Source: Persicaria tinctoria (Eukaryota > Streptophyta > Magnoliopsida > Caryophyllales > Polygonaceae). Taken from it: a stretch of DNA of 64,000 nt. Shown in pieces: positions 1 through 10,877 of this stretch. The notes beneath the pieces are model-generated. The model did no database searches. It was not told the DNA's origin and saw only the letters and a program-made list of their open reading frames with translations. Within the stretch, counting starts at the first letter, position 1. Each line of letters opens with the position of its first letter. Location: contig JBANSL010000013.1 in assembly GCA_037127255.1 (NCBI GenBank), positions 56,383,688 to 56,447,687 of the forward strand, read 5' to 3'. The translations under genes were made by a program, and so were the position numbers.

Positions 1-437
1 GACTCAGTACCATCGGGCCATCGTCGGGTGGAGTTGCGGCGAGCTTGGATGACGTTGTAGGTGTGGGTGGCATGGTGGAGCGCATGTGTTATTTCGGTAT
101 GGGGAATCTGCTCTACAACTTGTGAAATATCAGGGTTCAGTCCTCCAACAAATTTGGCAAGGATGTACTCATCGCTTTGGCGTATTCCTGATCGTTGCAA
201 GAGGGCTCGTAGGTCCTTGTAGTACTCGTCGGGGCTTCGTGGGCCTTGGCGGGTTCTCTCAAGCTTGAGGAGGACTTGTTGCTTGTAATCTTGTGTTACA
301 AATCGACGTTTCAAGGCAAGGCGGAGTTGTTCCCATGTGGTGATTTGAGGGCGGTAGGTTTGACGACGCTCTTCACATTCTTCTGTCCACCAAGTAAGAG
401 CAAAGTCAGTAAAGTGAATGGTAAAATTACGGTAAAA
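1..437 (-). pseudogene. Ty3/gypsy gag fragment (capsid region), cut by the window edge
   Basis: The minus strand is open from a TGA at 438-440 to the left edge. The translation carries a recognisable retrotransposon gag core: a T-x-W-W segment (FTDFALTWWTEE), then a W-E-Q-L-R-x-A-L-K-R-R-F block and the region around DEYYKDLRALL. This is the capsid-type domain that assembles the virus-like particle of LTR elements. There is no ATG, and the N-terminal part expected before the W-W segment is missing because the frame stops about 15 nt upstream of the homology. It is therefore a truncated relic on this side; what follows to the left is outside the window. Lineage within Ty3/gypsy cannot be decided. 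Confidence 0.75.
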
Positions 438-894
438 TCACCGAACCATCTCTAAAATCACCGAATCTCACGATCGATCCTAGTACCGAAATCCGTTCAA
501 CACTCAAGAATCTCACTTAAGTATTTTGAGGAAAATTGGCTAAAACAACTAACACATAAAATGATAGATTAACAAAAGAAAACTTAGAAATTGACAACAA
601 AGGAAAACATCCCCAAATTCTTCTCCCCTTAATCGGTGGCGTGTAAGCCCCTTTTATATTGTACTTCTATCCTAGAAAATAGAATGTATGTAATCCAAAT
701 TTGGCAAATTAAAACCAAAATAATGGAAAAGGTTACTATTTAAACCAGATTTGGCAATTTAAAAACCAAATTAATAGAAAAGGTTATTAATGCATATGGA
801 ATGAGTCAATCATTAATTTGATGGCATTCCATGGTTGACGTTATTGAAGTCGATCGTTACTCTTATTGAAGTCGGTAGGTAAAGACTCTCATCT
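438..894. other. AT-rich non-coding stretch with a local duplication
   Basis: No gene is visible. About 50 bases are imperfectly duplicated in tandem around 693-795: both copies carry a TTTGGCAA-AAACCAAA-TAAT-GAAAAGGTTA pattern. A second small duplication (ATTGAAGTCG) occurs at about 843-872. It may be LTR or untranslated sequence of the neighbouring gag relic, but no LTR end or second copy is in the window. Confidence 0.4.
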
Positions 895-1179
895 TCATGG
901 TTGGCTTTCAATATTATCTTCAAGTCTGCCTTTAAGGTTGGTTGTAATGCAACTGAGTCCTTTAACGTTCCCATCGCAAGGCTGGTCTGTGGCGCCTCTA
1001 CTTGCAGCAGCGGCCTCGGGCTTGAGTTGGATCAAGGTAGCCATGGGTGGGTCATGATGGATCTCGAATAAAGCCTTGTTGAACACAAGTTGTACAAGGA
1101 GCCTAGCACGCGCCCTAGTGAGAGGTGGGGTCGGCGTGTCCCCTAGTTCTTGGTTGTCGGTACTTGATGTGTGGATCAC
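895..1179 (-). pseudogene. possible gag N-terminal fragment (PLTRARAR motif)
   Basis: A 94-codon minus-strand ORF contains the segment PTPPLTRARARLL, a pattern common near the N terminus of Ty3/gypsy gag proteins in plants. The rest is not recognisable. It lies in the same orientation as the gag core at 1-437 and could be its detached N-terminal part, separated by about 460 bases of AT-rich sequence. Equally it could be chance. No zinc knuckle or enzymatic motif is present. Confidence 0.3.
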
Positions 1180-1226
1180 ATCACTTTGTAAGCTTCATCA
1201 ACTCATCTGCCTACTGCTTTTCAAAT

Positions 1227-2291
1227 TCAACAAATTTCTTCTCTAGGCAGGTGATGCGCGAGGTCGAGATACTGATGATGAGACTGCAGACGTCCAGATA
1301 ACCACCGAAATCTATCAATAGCATATGGCAACTGCGGCTTTTCTAACATCCGTGCAAACACAAGAGCATCAATGTCCCACGTATAGAAGTGACTCACAGG
1401 CTGCAATGAACTAACACCGACACCATGAAATATTGCCAGAAGTGTGATCATGCCTCAAAAAGGGTTGACAAGAGGATAATTCTCGCTGCGATGGCCACGA
1501 ACTCTATCACACATCGTCAAAAATAAGAGTACCAAATCCGGAACTATGATAAACTCAAGAATCAGGCAATATATAAGATCAATCACACCTGGATCAACAA
1601 TAGTAGTGCTTCCAGACTCATAGAAGGTGGAGCCTAAAACTCGCAGACAAAGACGAAGAGCAGGATGGGTAACCATATCATCAAGTCGGAAATCTTTGAA
1701 GTTCTCAGGCGTTCCCGTCAATTTCCTCCAAATCTCTGTTGAATCAAGAACCCGAATGGCATTATTCCACTTCCTAGAGCACTTCTTCGTAACACCACAA
1801 GCAACTCCCATCGTCACATATGACGAATTACAAGCTCTTCCTTGCAATCGAAAATGAACATCCTTTGGCGATATCACCTCTAACGTAGTAAGGATCTCCT
1901 TTACCAAGCAGGGGTAAGTGGGAGCTCTTCTGGCAATAAAATCATGCAGCCTTCCATGTGCCATGTATTCGAGCACCGACTCAAACAGGCCCAACCGTCT
2001 CAAAGTAATTTCATTAAAGAACATGGTGGACGTGTAGGTGCGCTTTCCAAATGCATTCCAACATAGCACATCCGTGTTATTGAAGTAGGATGGTACCTTG
2101 TTGTTGATAGGAGCAGACGACATGGCATAACTCAAGGAAAAACCGAAGAAAATCCACAAAAACGACCAAAAATCGGGCTCGCTGTAGAGGCAGCGGGCGA
2201 CGGGCGCCGTGTACGCAGAACCACAAATCCGAGCGAAAACGTTGGTAAACCGACATCTACTCTTCCAAACATCAAATTTCTCAAACAACAT
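1227..2291 (-). pseudogene. Athila ORF1-like protein of element E (plant transposon protein), one in-frame stop
   Basis: The frame runs from ATG at 2291 to 1227 and is broken only by a TGA at 1455-1457, so two ORFs are one reading frame of about 355 codons. The middle carries the RAPTYP segment followed by a hydrophobic helix, and further on HPALRLCLRVLGSTF, features I associate with the Athila ORF1/'putative plant transposon protein' family that sits downstream of pol in Athila elements. Its function is unknown (an envelope-like role has been proposed for the position). Near the 3' end a second frame encodes a charged, coiled-coil-like segment (LEKKFVEFEKQ), suggesting a frameshift removed the natural C terminus. 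It lies downstream of gag-protease of the same element, with pol missing between them. Confidence 0.6.
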
Positions 2292-3033
2292 GGTTTCAAA
2301 AGGTTCTTTTGTGATAGGTAGGGGATGGAATGGGTAAAGATTGATTTTTGTGGATTTTGGGTAGTAGCGGAAAGTGTTTTGACGGATTGAATCGATTGAG
2401 ACGCAAGGCTTTAGGTAGTTGGATTGGATTTCAGTAGACTCTTGGTATTCTTCAGATTCCTCTTGAGCAAGTTTGATTGATCCACAAATAAGGAGAAATA
2501 TTATATAGTGAGTTGGAAGGAAATCTATATAAAAGAAAAAGGAAAAATATTAGTCTAGATAGAATAGAAATAGAAAAGATAGAAATCTAATCCTAGGAAA
2601 TAAATAAACTATCCTTAAAAAGAAAAATCTAATCCTAAAACAAAATCAAAAATAAATAAGAGATAAAATACTAACCTAAGATAAATAAAAGATAATCTAA
2701 CCTAAAATAGATAAGAATCTAATCCTACAACAAAAATAAAATAAAACAATCTAGTCCTATAAAATATAAAAATAAATAACCTAAACTCGGAAAATAACCA
2801 AAAACAAAAAGATAGAAACTACCCTTCCAAGTTTCCCAAAATTTGGATTCGTCGGGCGGACACACAGGCGGTGGGCGGCATGTCCACAGAATGCAACTCC
2901 GTCTTTAAAATCAATCAAAACTCAAACCCAATATCGGTTTCACTTACATTAACTTCCAAAATCTTTTAACACGCTTGATCCTACTTTATTGAATTGAAAA
3001 ACAAATGCAAAAATAGAAATACTACCTAACTAC
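2292..3033 (-). other. non-coding spacer of element E between protease and ORF1-like gene
   Basis: AT-rich sequence dominated by short A-rich repeats such as AAATAAATAA and AATCTAATCCTA, without coding potential. In an Athila element, pol would be expected between protease and the ORF1-like gene; no reverse transcriptase, RNase H or integrase motif is found here. A G/C-rich island at about 2850-2885 carries one copy of the element's GGCGGGCG-type motif. Confidence 0.5.
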
Positions 3034-3051
3034 CTTGGGTTGCCTCCCAAG
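3034..3051 (-). promoter_or_regulatory. conserved hairpin before a splice-donor-like GT (element E)
   Basis: On the minus strand CTTGGG-AGGCAA-CCCAAG forms a perfect 6-bp stem with a 6-nt loop, immediately followed by GTAG. Element D has the same loop with stem CTCGGG/CCCGAG at 10,803-10,820, followed by GTAAGT. The paired change T-A to C-G keeps the stem. The position, after protease and before the ORF1-like gene, fits a splice donor or structural signal for the downstream ORF, but that role is inferred. Confidence 0.5.
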
Positions 3052-3097
3052 AAGTGCATTTGTTTCACGTCTTTGGCTCAACGTGATGCAATCTTGA

Positions 3098-3996
3098 TCA
3101 AGTTATTCCACCGAGATCCCCCACACTTGCTCTTTTCAGAACAAGAGGCGGAACTTTAGGAACTTCTCCGACATAACCATCATTCGCATCCATGGATTCC
3201 TTCTTGAAATAAGTAACTCCGGGAGGTTGTCCTGCAATTGCAAAAACCTCAACATTATTAGGAATCAAATTTTCATAGGGAATAGCAATAGAATTATCTG
3301 AATAAGACACATTTTCATGCGGCTTAAACGAATTCTCAATTTTCTTTTCAATTTCATCTTTGTTAGAAAACTCAAGATTCGTAGATTCATTTTCAGCAGA
3401 AGCATCTAACAAAGCATTTGATTCATCCCGGTGATTAGTTTCATTAAAGTCAAGAACATCTTCGGAATCATTGGCATAAGAAGCAATAGGCTCAAATATA
3501 GAAAACTCAATCTTTCTACCATCAAACTCCATAGTTAGTGAACCTTCAAAATGATTAATCTCAATCTTAGTCGTTCGCAAGAATGGCCTTTCCAAGATAA
3601 TCAGGGTTTCAAGCGTACCTTGTTCCATGTCTAGAATGAAGAAATCAACTGGAAAAATCAAATCATTTACCTTTACCAACACATCTTTAGGTTTAATACT
3701 ATAATGATCAGCGAGTTGTATAGTAACACAAGTTTTAGATAATGAATTGAGACCCAAAAACATATAAAAGTTATAAGACATAACATTAATTGAAGCACCA
3801 GCATAGCTTTGGTGAAGCTAGCGTTATCTATCGCACATGGTATAGTAAACATACCTGGATCTTCGCACTTTTCAGGCAATCTTTTCTGAAATAAAGCAGA
3901 AACATTCTCACTTAAACTTACTTTTTCCTTCTTTCTCGTCCTTTTCTTGCACTTCATTGTGCATAGCTCTTTCAAGAATTTCGCATAGTGAGGCAC
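3098..3996 (-). pseudogene. retropepsin (protease) of element E, frameshifted
   Basis: The gag frame runs into an Athila-type protease. A stretch from 3996 contains PHYAKFLKEL and a P-E-K-C-E-D-P-G-x-F-T-I-P block; after a frameshift near 3800 the second frame continues with QLADHYSIKP, DVLVKVNDLIFPVDFFILDME and LERPFLRTTKIEI, the C-terminal half of the retropepsin fold. The catalytic DLGAS motif expected at the junction reads AGAS after a loss at the frameshift, so the active-site aspartate is gone. The tail (aspartate/asparagine-rich) is poorly conserved. It would have processed Gag-Pol in the particle; this copy cannot. No reverse transcriptase follows. Confidence 0.75.
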
Positions 3997-4137
3997 AATT
4001 TTAATAAAATTGAAAAGTGGAATATTTACCTCACAATGAGCAAATGTGTCACAAAGAATTTGTTCACCTTCCCACTTACGATCAGACCTTAAGGCGTGAG
4101 AAAAGGGTGGTGCAGGTCTTGAAACCTCAGAAGACCA

Positions 4138-5643
4138 CTATTTAGAAGCTTTCTTCGGGCATTGAACAACGTCAGAAGTCGGATCCGTCAAAGGAGGTGG
4201 CGGCGGGCGCCGTGGTGAGGGGCGGCGAGCGCCGTCTCTGTAGTACGTCTCCAATTCCATCTCTTCGTCCTTATTTCCCAAATCAACTTCCTCTCTAGGC
4301 CTTTCTTCAACATTCCTAGTGGGTGTATTCACTTGTTTACCTCCTCTAATGGTCATGGCGCTAACATTTTCCTTCGGGTTCACCACCACTTGCGATGGCA
4401 ACTTTCCCGAATCCTTCGCTTTCAATTCACCAATCTCTTTAGCCATTTGACTCAACAACTTCTCTAGAACACTCATCTTGTCCAATAACAGCCTCAATGT
4501 CTCATCTCTGTCATCTTGTTGAGTGTTTCGAGGAAGATTTACATATTGTCCTCTTTAAAAAGAAACTTGTTGCTACTGGCCTCTTCCTTTGAATCCACTT
4601 TGGTAGTTTGAATTGTAGCCTTGATTGTAATTGTTACCAAAGTTGCGGCGAGGTCCATAATCCATAACATTCACTTCAGTAGTGCCCTCCTGAATCAATG
4701 GACACTTATCATTCGGATGAGTTGGATCTCCACAAACTCCATAAGGTCTAGATTGATGGGGTTGATTCATAACCATCTTGTTCACGATCTCCAAAAGCCT
4801 ATCAATATCGTCCTTGTGTCCATCTCTCGAACTATCCAACTTATGAACTCCTCTAACTCCTTGGTGTCTCCCATATTGTTGCGATGCATTAGCCAACCCT
4901 TCAAAAATCTGCATTGCTTCCTGAGGCATTTTATCCAAAATATCTCCTCCATTGGTAGGATTGATGAAACTCTTATCGGTGTCAAGCAAGACTTCATAAA
5001 GATATAGCACTAGATCATCCTCGGGTATACCATGTTGCGGGCAACTACCCTTAAGCTTCCTGAACCGCTCAACATACTCATAAAGACTCTCCGTAGGTGA
5101 TTTCTTAATATTGGATAGCTCCTTCTTAAATTTGTTGAGGCGAGTCGCAGGAAAGTACTTTTGCATGAAAGCTTTCTTCAATTGCACCCAAGTAGTAATG
5201 CTTTCTGGGGGTTGGTAGTAAAGCCAATCGATTTCAGCATCTTTTAGAGTAAAGGGGAACACTCTCAGCATCAATTAGTCGTCAGACAAGCCTTGGAGTC
5301 TCAGTCTATCACACACATTCACAAAGGTAGCAAGGTGCTTGTTTGGCTCCTCCCTAGGCAATCCACGAAAGTAAGGCAGAATAGATGACCAATTCGACTT
5401 GAACTCAAATCTTGAACCCTCATGAAGATCGGGAAGACTAATTGCAAGTGGTTGAACACTCAAATCAAGCTCCTTTAGGTTTCTCAGGGTCCTTCTTGGC
5501 GGATTAATAACAACGTTTGCCATCTCTTCGTCTATCTCAAACACGAGCCTCCTCTTCAATTGGAAAGATCTTTCAACCTCGGGATCAAAAGACAAAGACA
5601 ATGAATTAAAAGATCTAGTTTGAAACATGCAAAGACAAAACAA
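4138..5643 (-). pseudogene. Athila-like Gag of element E, several in-frame stops
   Basis: One reading frame covers 5643 to 4138 and is broken by a TAA at 5275-5277, a TAG near 4573 and a nearby TAA. It holds the Gag start region (a MANVVINPPRRTLRN segment at about 5525), the capsid domain (FRGLPREEPNKHL; LRVFPFTLKDAEIDWLYY; FMQKYFPATRLNKF; ESLYEYVERFRKLKGSCPQHG), and a zinc-knuckle-like segment Y-G-V-C-x4-H-x4-C in which the first Cys of C-x2-C-x4-H-x4-C has become Tyr. A basic/GR-rich tail (NNYNQGYNSNYQSG) and the PKENVSAMT segment linking Gag to protease follow. Gag forms the virus-like particle and binds RNA. The start is uncertain because upstream codons are open. Confidence 0.8.
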
Positions 5644-5694
5644 ACTTAAAATAAAGAGTAATTGATAGAGTTAAAGAAAAGTAAACTCATTTTA

Positions 5695-5714
5695 TCTCCC
5701 TGGCAACGGCGCCA
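5695..5714 (-). other. primer binding site of element E (tRNA-Asp type)
   Basis: The minus strand reads TGGCGCCGTTGCC here, six bases after the LTR end. This is the primer binding site typical of Athila/Tat Ty3/gypsy elements, complementary to the 3' end of a plant tRNA-Asp. It fixes the orientation of E (minus) and its LTR edge at 5721. Confidence 0.8.
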
Positions 5715-5720
5715 AGAATT

Positions 5721-7043
5721 TGATGCGAGACAAACGTCGTTGGCACTTTTTCCCTATGCCAAATAGTAATAAAAATCCAAACTTAAGCAAACAACCAATA
5801 GATTAGGCAACCAATCACTTGATAAACCAAATAACTACTAGTATAGCGATGAAGTCCAGTGTCGAACCCACATGGAGAAGCGATTTCCTATTCAATGACT
5901 CTAGAAAAGCATTCTTTAGGCAAAGCAATGATCTTTGAACACATATCAAATATAAAAGTAACCAGATTGCAAATCACAAAGCAAATTGATATCAAAGTAG
6001 AAAGAACATTTCACCTGTAATTCTCTGACAATGGTTGGAATTCATGGTCCTCGAATTGATTTATCAATTATTCATATTCTTAGGTCTACTTGACTAAAGT
6101 TGAGAGAGCCGTAGAGATTCACTCATTTTATTCAATATCACTACAGAATAGCATTAAGAACTCAAGTAATCAAGACCAATTGGCACATTGAATCTATTCA
6201 ATCAAGACAGATAGGCGCATACCGAACTCAATCCTAATTAAATATCCTCAACATAGATCAACTGAAATCGTCCACTACAAAGACAAAGAGACATCACTAT
6301 CATCAATACCTTTGTTTGCTATCAAGAAAACAACAACAGATTCATAGCTAGAGATGCAATTCCTAACATATTGATCATACATAGAAACGAACACAAATAT
6401 AAATTAAGCACAATATGATAACTAATAAAATGAATAATCAAATAAACTCAAATCCTCACTATCCAAACAACCATGTCTTTGAATCACAGGCGAAACTATG
6501 AGTTTAGGAACTCATAGGCCAATTTTCTCTCTCTCTCTCTCTCTCTAATGGTGTTCATGGATTCACACAATAGCCACACACGACGAAATAAACTGAAAAC
6601 AACCTAAATAAGGTTCACAAGGGTCGGCAAAAACCCTAGGAGAATTAATAAGAAATAATATAAAATAATAATCTTAGGATCCAAAACCGCATAACCGGGA
6701 TCTGGGACAACGGGGGGGAGGGGGGCTGTGTAAGGGATGGCGGGCGTCGTTCGTGTAGTGCTCGACATTCCTCATTTTTCTTCAACGAATTCCAATGTTG
6801 TGCCTCCTTGCTCCTCCTTAGCTCTTCCTCAGCCTCCATATGCTCCAAAACATTCTTCGTAAGCTCTTTCCATTGTCCATCCAAGGTCGGAATTTATTTT
6901 TGCAGAATAAACACTAAAAACGTATAGATTCCGAACTCGAATACTTCACAAGTAATAAACTGAACTAGACTCAAAACATAACAAAACCAATAACTAAAAA
7001 CAATAAGAAACACTTATAATGCCTATATGAAATATGCATTACC
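5721..7043 (-). repeat. 5' LTR of element E
   Basis: The LTR starts (plus strand) with TGATGCGAGAC directly after the primer binding site. It contains the block TAGTATAGCGATGAAGTCC and a GTCGAACCCACA segment that also occur, diverged, at the same relative place in the LTRs of B, D and I. A (CT)n run lies at 6526-6546 and a G-rich run at 6711-6725. The right end is inferred by alignment of the AGATTCCGAACT...ATTACCA tail with the end of D's LTR (AGATTCCGAACT...CTTATCA at 8738-8852). No second copy of this LTR is in the window. Confidence 0.55.
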
Positions 7044-8852
7044 AATAGTATGCAAGTAAGGGGTCGAACCCTAGAGAATCAAGTATTTCCAAATATTGTG
7101 TATTTATCAATATAAAAAGAAAATATTGTTATGAATGAAAATAAAAGAAAATAATATTGACAAAAGCAAATAAAGGATAGAAGAAAAGCGTTTCCACCTA
7201 CAAGTTCTCGACTTTGGTTGGTTTTAATCCTTTATAAGTTATTATCTTTTCCTACAAATTCCTCTCGTCTTTGTTTAAGTAGATTAAAAGTCTTACGAGT
7301 CCAATTAATCCTTTACACCTCTTTGCAAACCTAACACGGTCAAGATTTAACAAAGAGATAGCAAATAGTCTCAAGAACTTGAGCATATAAATAACACCAA
7401 TTAAATACTGTAAATCAATTTTTAAGATATACTTCAACTCTCTACATAATCATATTGCTTCAAACACGAAATCCACAATCTTATACCTACTACTACGGAA
7501 ATAAAACAAATACGATAGTATTAAATCCTAGCATGAAATCAATATTATCAAGGTAGCTAATCAAGATAACATCAATAATATAATCAATATCGATTAAAGA
7601 AGTTGAAATAATTATATAGGAAAAATAACTTAAATTAGAAACTCACAAACCACCAACCAAGTCTTGAAAGTGTGTAGGCGGAAACTAGAAAATTAGCCAA
7701 ACATGGCTTATCTAAGCTTTCTTCTTTTCTATGGTGATTGCTCTCTTTGAATCCATAAGAAAACTAACCCTAAACATCCTATTTATAACCCTTGGGTCTT
7801 GAATAAACAAGATAAAAGATAAACAAATAAGATAGAAACTTCCTAAACCAAACTAGATAGAAGATAGAACTTTCCAAATTCAATTCGGCGTCCATTTTCA
7901 CTGGCAGCGAAAAGATTTTCGCTAGCAGCGAGTTGCTCTTGTCAAGTCCCCGTTAGATTCTCACTAGCTACTCGCTACCAACCCGCTCCCACGAGTCTTC
8001 ATGCCTTAACCGCTCATCAATTTATTCGTTTCCACTGGCAACGACAATCTTTTTGCTGGCAGCGAGATGAATCGTCCGCTGGAGCGAAAACACCCACTCG
8101 ACAGCGGGTCACTATTCACCAGTAGGGGATCCGTGTGCCTTGTCTCTTTGCTGAACTCAATGGCAGCGAGTTCCATTCACTGGTAGCGATTCACTTTGAC
8201 TCCCGTTCATGCTCCTTGTTGACTCCACTCGCTGACAGCAAGTCTTGATCATGCCACCTTCTCATGAACTCTTAGCTGATCCCACTCGTTGGCTCTCATG
8301 CTGACTTGACTCGCTGGCAGTGAGTCAGACTCGTTGGCAGCGAGTTCTGCTCAAGCACTTGCTCATATACATGATATTGATGACTTGATCCGATGCAGGG
8401 GATAGCCATTCGCTGTCATTGAATTTCCAATAGAATGTCATCATGTAGATCTTGGAAAGAGCTTTCCAACGCATGCTCATATGTGTCGATAGGACAACCG
8501 AGGCCTCTGGAAAGTGCGTTACAAGTTCATCTCGTTGGGTCGACAACTTTCATGACTCACCCGTATTTTCACTCTTAGACCTCGATTTCGTGCTCCTTTT
8601 CTCCTTTTCTTGTTCCATGCTTTTCAGGACTTCTTCCTTAAGCTCTCTCAAGTCTCGCCTTAGCGTCCTCTAGCTTTGTTCCTTGTGTTTTTTGCCTCGA
8701 ATCTACGAATCTACATAAAACCATCGAAATAGCGTAGATTCCGAACTTTTCCACATAACAAGCGCTAATCTAATTAACACAAAAACATGAATATATAACA
8801 ATGAAATGTACCTAAACTAATCTATAATACCTATTAGAAACATGTCTTATCA
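7044..8852 (-). repeat. 3' LTR of element D, left end truncated
   Basis: It ends (plus strand) at CATGTCTTATCA (8852), next to a polypurine-tract-like sequence on the minus strand (GAGGTTAAATGTGGGGAAG). The other end should start with TGACTGAGGG as in the 5' LTR remnant at 11,044, but that first 60-odd bases are absent and the sequence abuts E's LTR at about 7044. The right half (7890-8350) is packed with variants of CTCGCTGGCAGCGAG. Confidence 0.6.
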
Positions 8853-10310
8853 AACTTCCCCACATTTAACCTCTTGCTTGTCCTCAAGCAATGCAAAATA
8901 AAACAAGAGCAAAACCAACATCCCACAAATATGATCTTCAAGAACTGACCTTGTCAAAAGCAACATCAAATTGTAGGAGACATGAGCATGAAAGTTAACA
9001 TCCTAGAAAGTATATAAGCGATTCAAAGTAAAATGCACATCTAGTCAAACCTCACTGGGATAATATGTTTACTCTCACTCTAATGTGTTTAGGCTTTATA
9101 ATGCATCTCTTAACTCAATCCAAATTTCAAAAAGTTGCATAGAAATTGACACATATATCACATATTCTCCACCGCAAATGTCATCACTCACAAGCAACAT
9201 CAAGAGGTCTTTTATCAAGGTCGTAATGGGGCTTGGTAAAGAATTTATGGTAGGAAGATATTTAGGCTTGTGGTGCTAAAAATATGAGATAAAAGGATCC
9301 CTATGAACAACCGGAAAAACACTAAAAACCAAATACTTTCAAAACCAAAATAACTCAAACTTTCTCCCTCAAAACACTCAACAAAATAACTTTCACTCAA
9401 ACATACATATTTTTCTAACTCTCACATACATAATAAAATAAAAGGCTCTTTATTCATTCTTTTTTTTTTCTTTTTTTCTTCTTTTTCTCCGACTTTTTCT
9501 AGAGCCAAAAATACAATAATACACAATGTGAGGAATAAAACCAAAAATTACATACCCATCCAAAACTTGTAATCACTTAACATTATTTTCTTTTCCACTC
9601 AATATCAATCATTCACCAATTCTAATCCTAATTCCCGGATAGGGTAAGGCTTATCATTGGCTAATGATAAATTTTGTGGAGCTTCTAAGGAAAGGCTAAG
9701 GCTCAAATTGGCTACAAGCAAAGGACACATATGTAGGGTGGATATGGATAATAATATGGCTAAGAAAATCATGCCTCTATCATTTGAAACTCATAAGCAA
9801 TAAACATATAAACTCGGCCTCAAACATAGATAACAATGTCAATCTCAAGAGGTGATTGCATAAGGAGAGTATAATGTCACACAAGAAAGCAAAAGTGAAT
9901 AAATATGATAAAAATCCCTATAAGGCCAAACATTCTCAATAGGACAAGTTTTTGTTGGATTTCAATAATGCCCAAAAAATAGGAATCATACTTTGCTCAA
10001 TTGTACTAACAAGTCATGCTCCCATAAAAATCATCTCAAGTATGTGACCAGGATAGGCAATTAAATCTTATTATGGAACAGATATGGTAAAACTCATAAA
10101 AATAAAATAGAGGACAAACTAAGGCAAGATTAGTATTTGAATAACACATATATGCATTGTATGATCTTTTGGATTTTTTTTTCAATTTTTTTTATTTTCT
10201 AAAGCAATAAAATAGCGAAAAAATAACCATGAATGCAAAACGGAAAAAATAAATATGAATGCAACCCTCCCCCACACTTAAACTCTTCATTGTCCTTAAT
10301 GAATATCAAA
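8853..10310 (-). other. non-coding cassette of element D bounded by two polypurine-tract-like sites
   Basis: Both ends carry (plus strand) a C-rich/T-rich block followed by a TTGTCCT-motif: CTTCCCCACATTTAAC...CTTGTCCTCAAGC at 8853-8893 and CCTCCCCCACACTTAAAC at 10,266-10,283. Inside, the segment CTAATTCCCGGATAGGGT and the following 150 bases match B at about 14,108 and, reversed, C at about 29,150-29,300. No ORF. A T-rich run lies at about 9456-9490. Confidence 0.55.
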
Positions 10311-10327
10311 GACAACAAATCATAAAT

Positions 10328-10720
10328 TTATGAGAGAAAGAGGGTAAAGAATAACTCACAATTTAGGAACATTTTTGGTGGCGAAGAGGATGAAGATTGA
10401 CAATGACAAGCTTGAAAGAAGAACAACGACGACGACAAATGAATGAAGGCAAGCCATGCATGGTGGGCACGGTCGATCAGGTCGTAGGCACGACTAATGC
10501 TAGCTTTGGACACTGGGCATCACTGCTGGATTCGCCTTCAATGAGTACTGGTTCGCTGGCAGCGACTGAAATCAGTTCCTGTGTCGTCGGGGCTACTAGA
10601 CCTGGTGGCAGCGAATCCCAGTTCCCTGACAACGAATTCAGCAAAAAAATCCCTATCCTTCGATCTTATTCCCTCTTCTCTACAATGTTAGCTCAAAAAT
10701 ATCCAAAAATATCTATCTAA
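10328..10720. other. element D stretch with GCTGGCAGCGA motifs
   Basis: Small overlapping ORFs occur on both strands, none with a recognisable domain. Between 10,545 and 10,640 there are three copies or variants of the same motif that fills D's LTR (TTCGCTGGCAGCGACT, GGTGGCAGCGAATC, CTGACAACGAATTC). I see no gene. Confidence 0.35.
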
Positions 10721-10802
10721 CATTTATAGGAATTCTAATTTATTAAACAACAAAATTAACTAACTAACTAGGAATTGAAATAACTAATTTAGGAAAACTT
10801 AC

Positions 10803-10820
10803 CTCGGGTTGCCTCCCGAG
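10803..10820 (-). promoter_or_regulatory. conserved hairpin before GTAAGT (element D)
   Basis: Minus strand CTCGGG-AGGCAA-CCCGAG followed by GTAAGT. It is the counterpart of the E hairpin at 3034-3051 with a compensated base pair. The donor-like GTAAGT suggests a splice site. Confidence 0.5.
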
Positions 10821-10877
10821 AAGCGTCCTTGTTTATCATTATAGACTCGACAGTTTATTTGTCCATGTGTTAAAGAC

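Noticed and set aside
9456..9490. CRISPR-like or other array in T-rich or TCGA-rich regions
   Set aside because: Repeats are not separated by unique spacers of constant length, and the genome is clearly plant nuclear.
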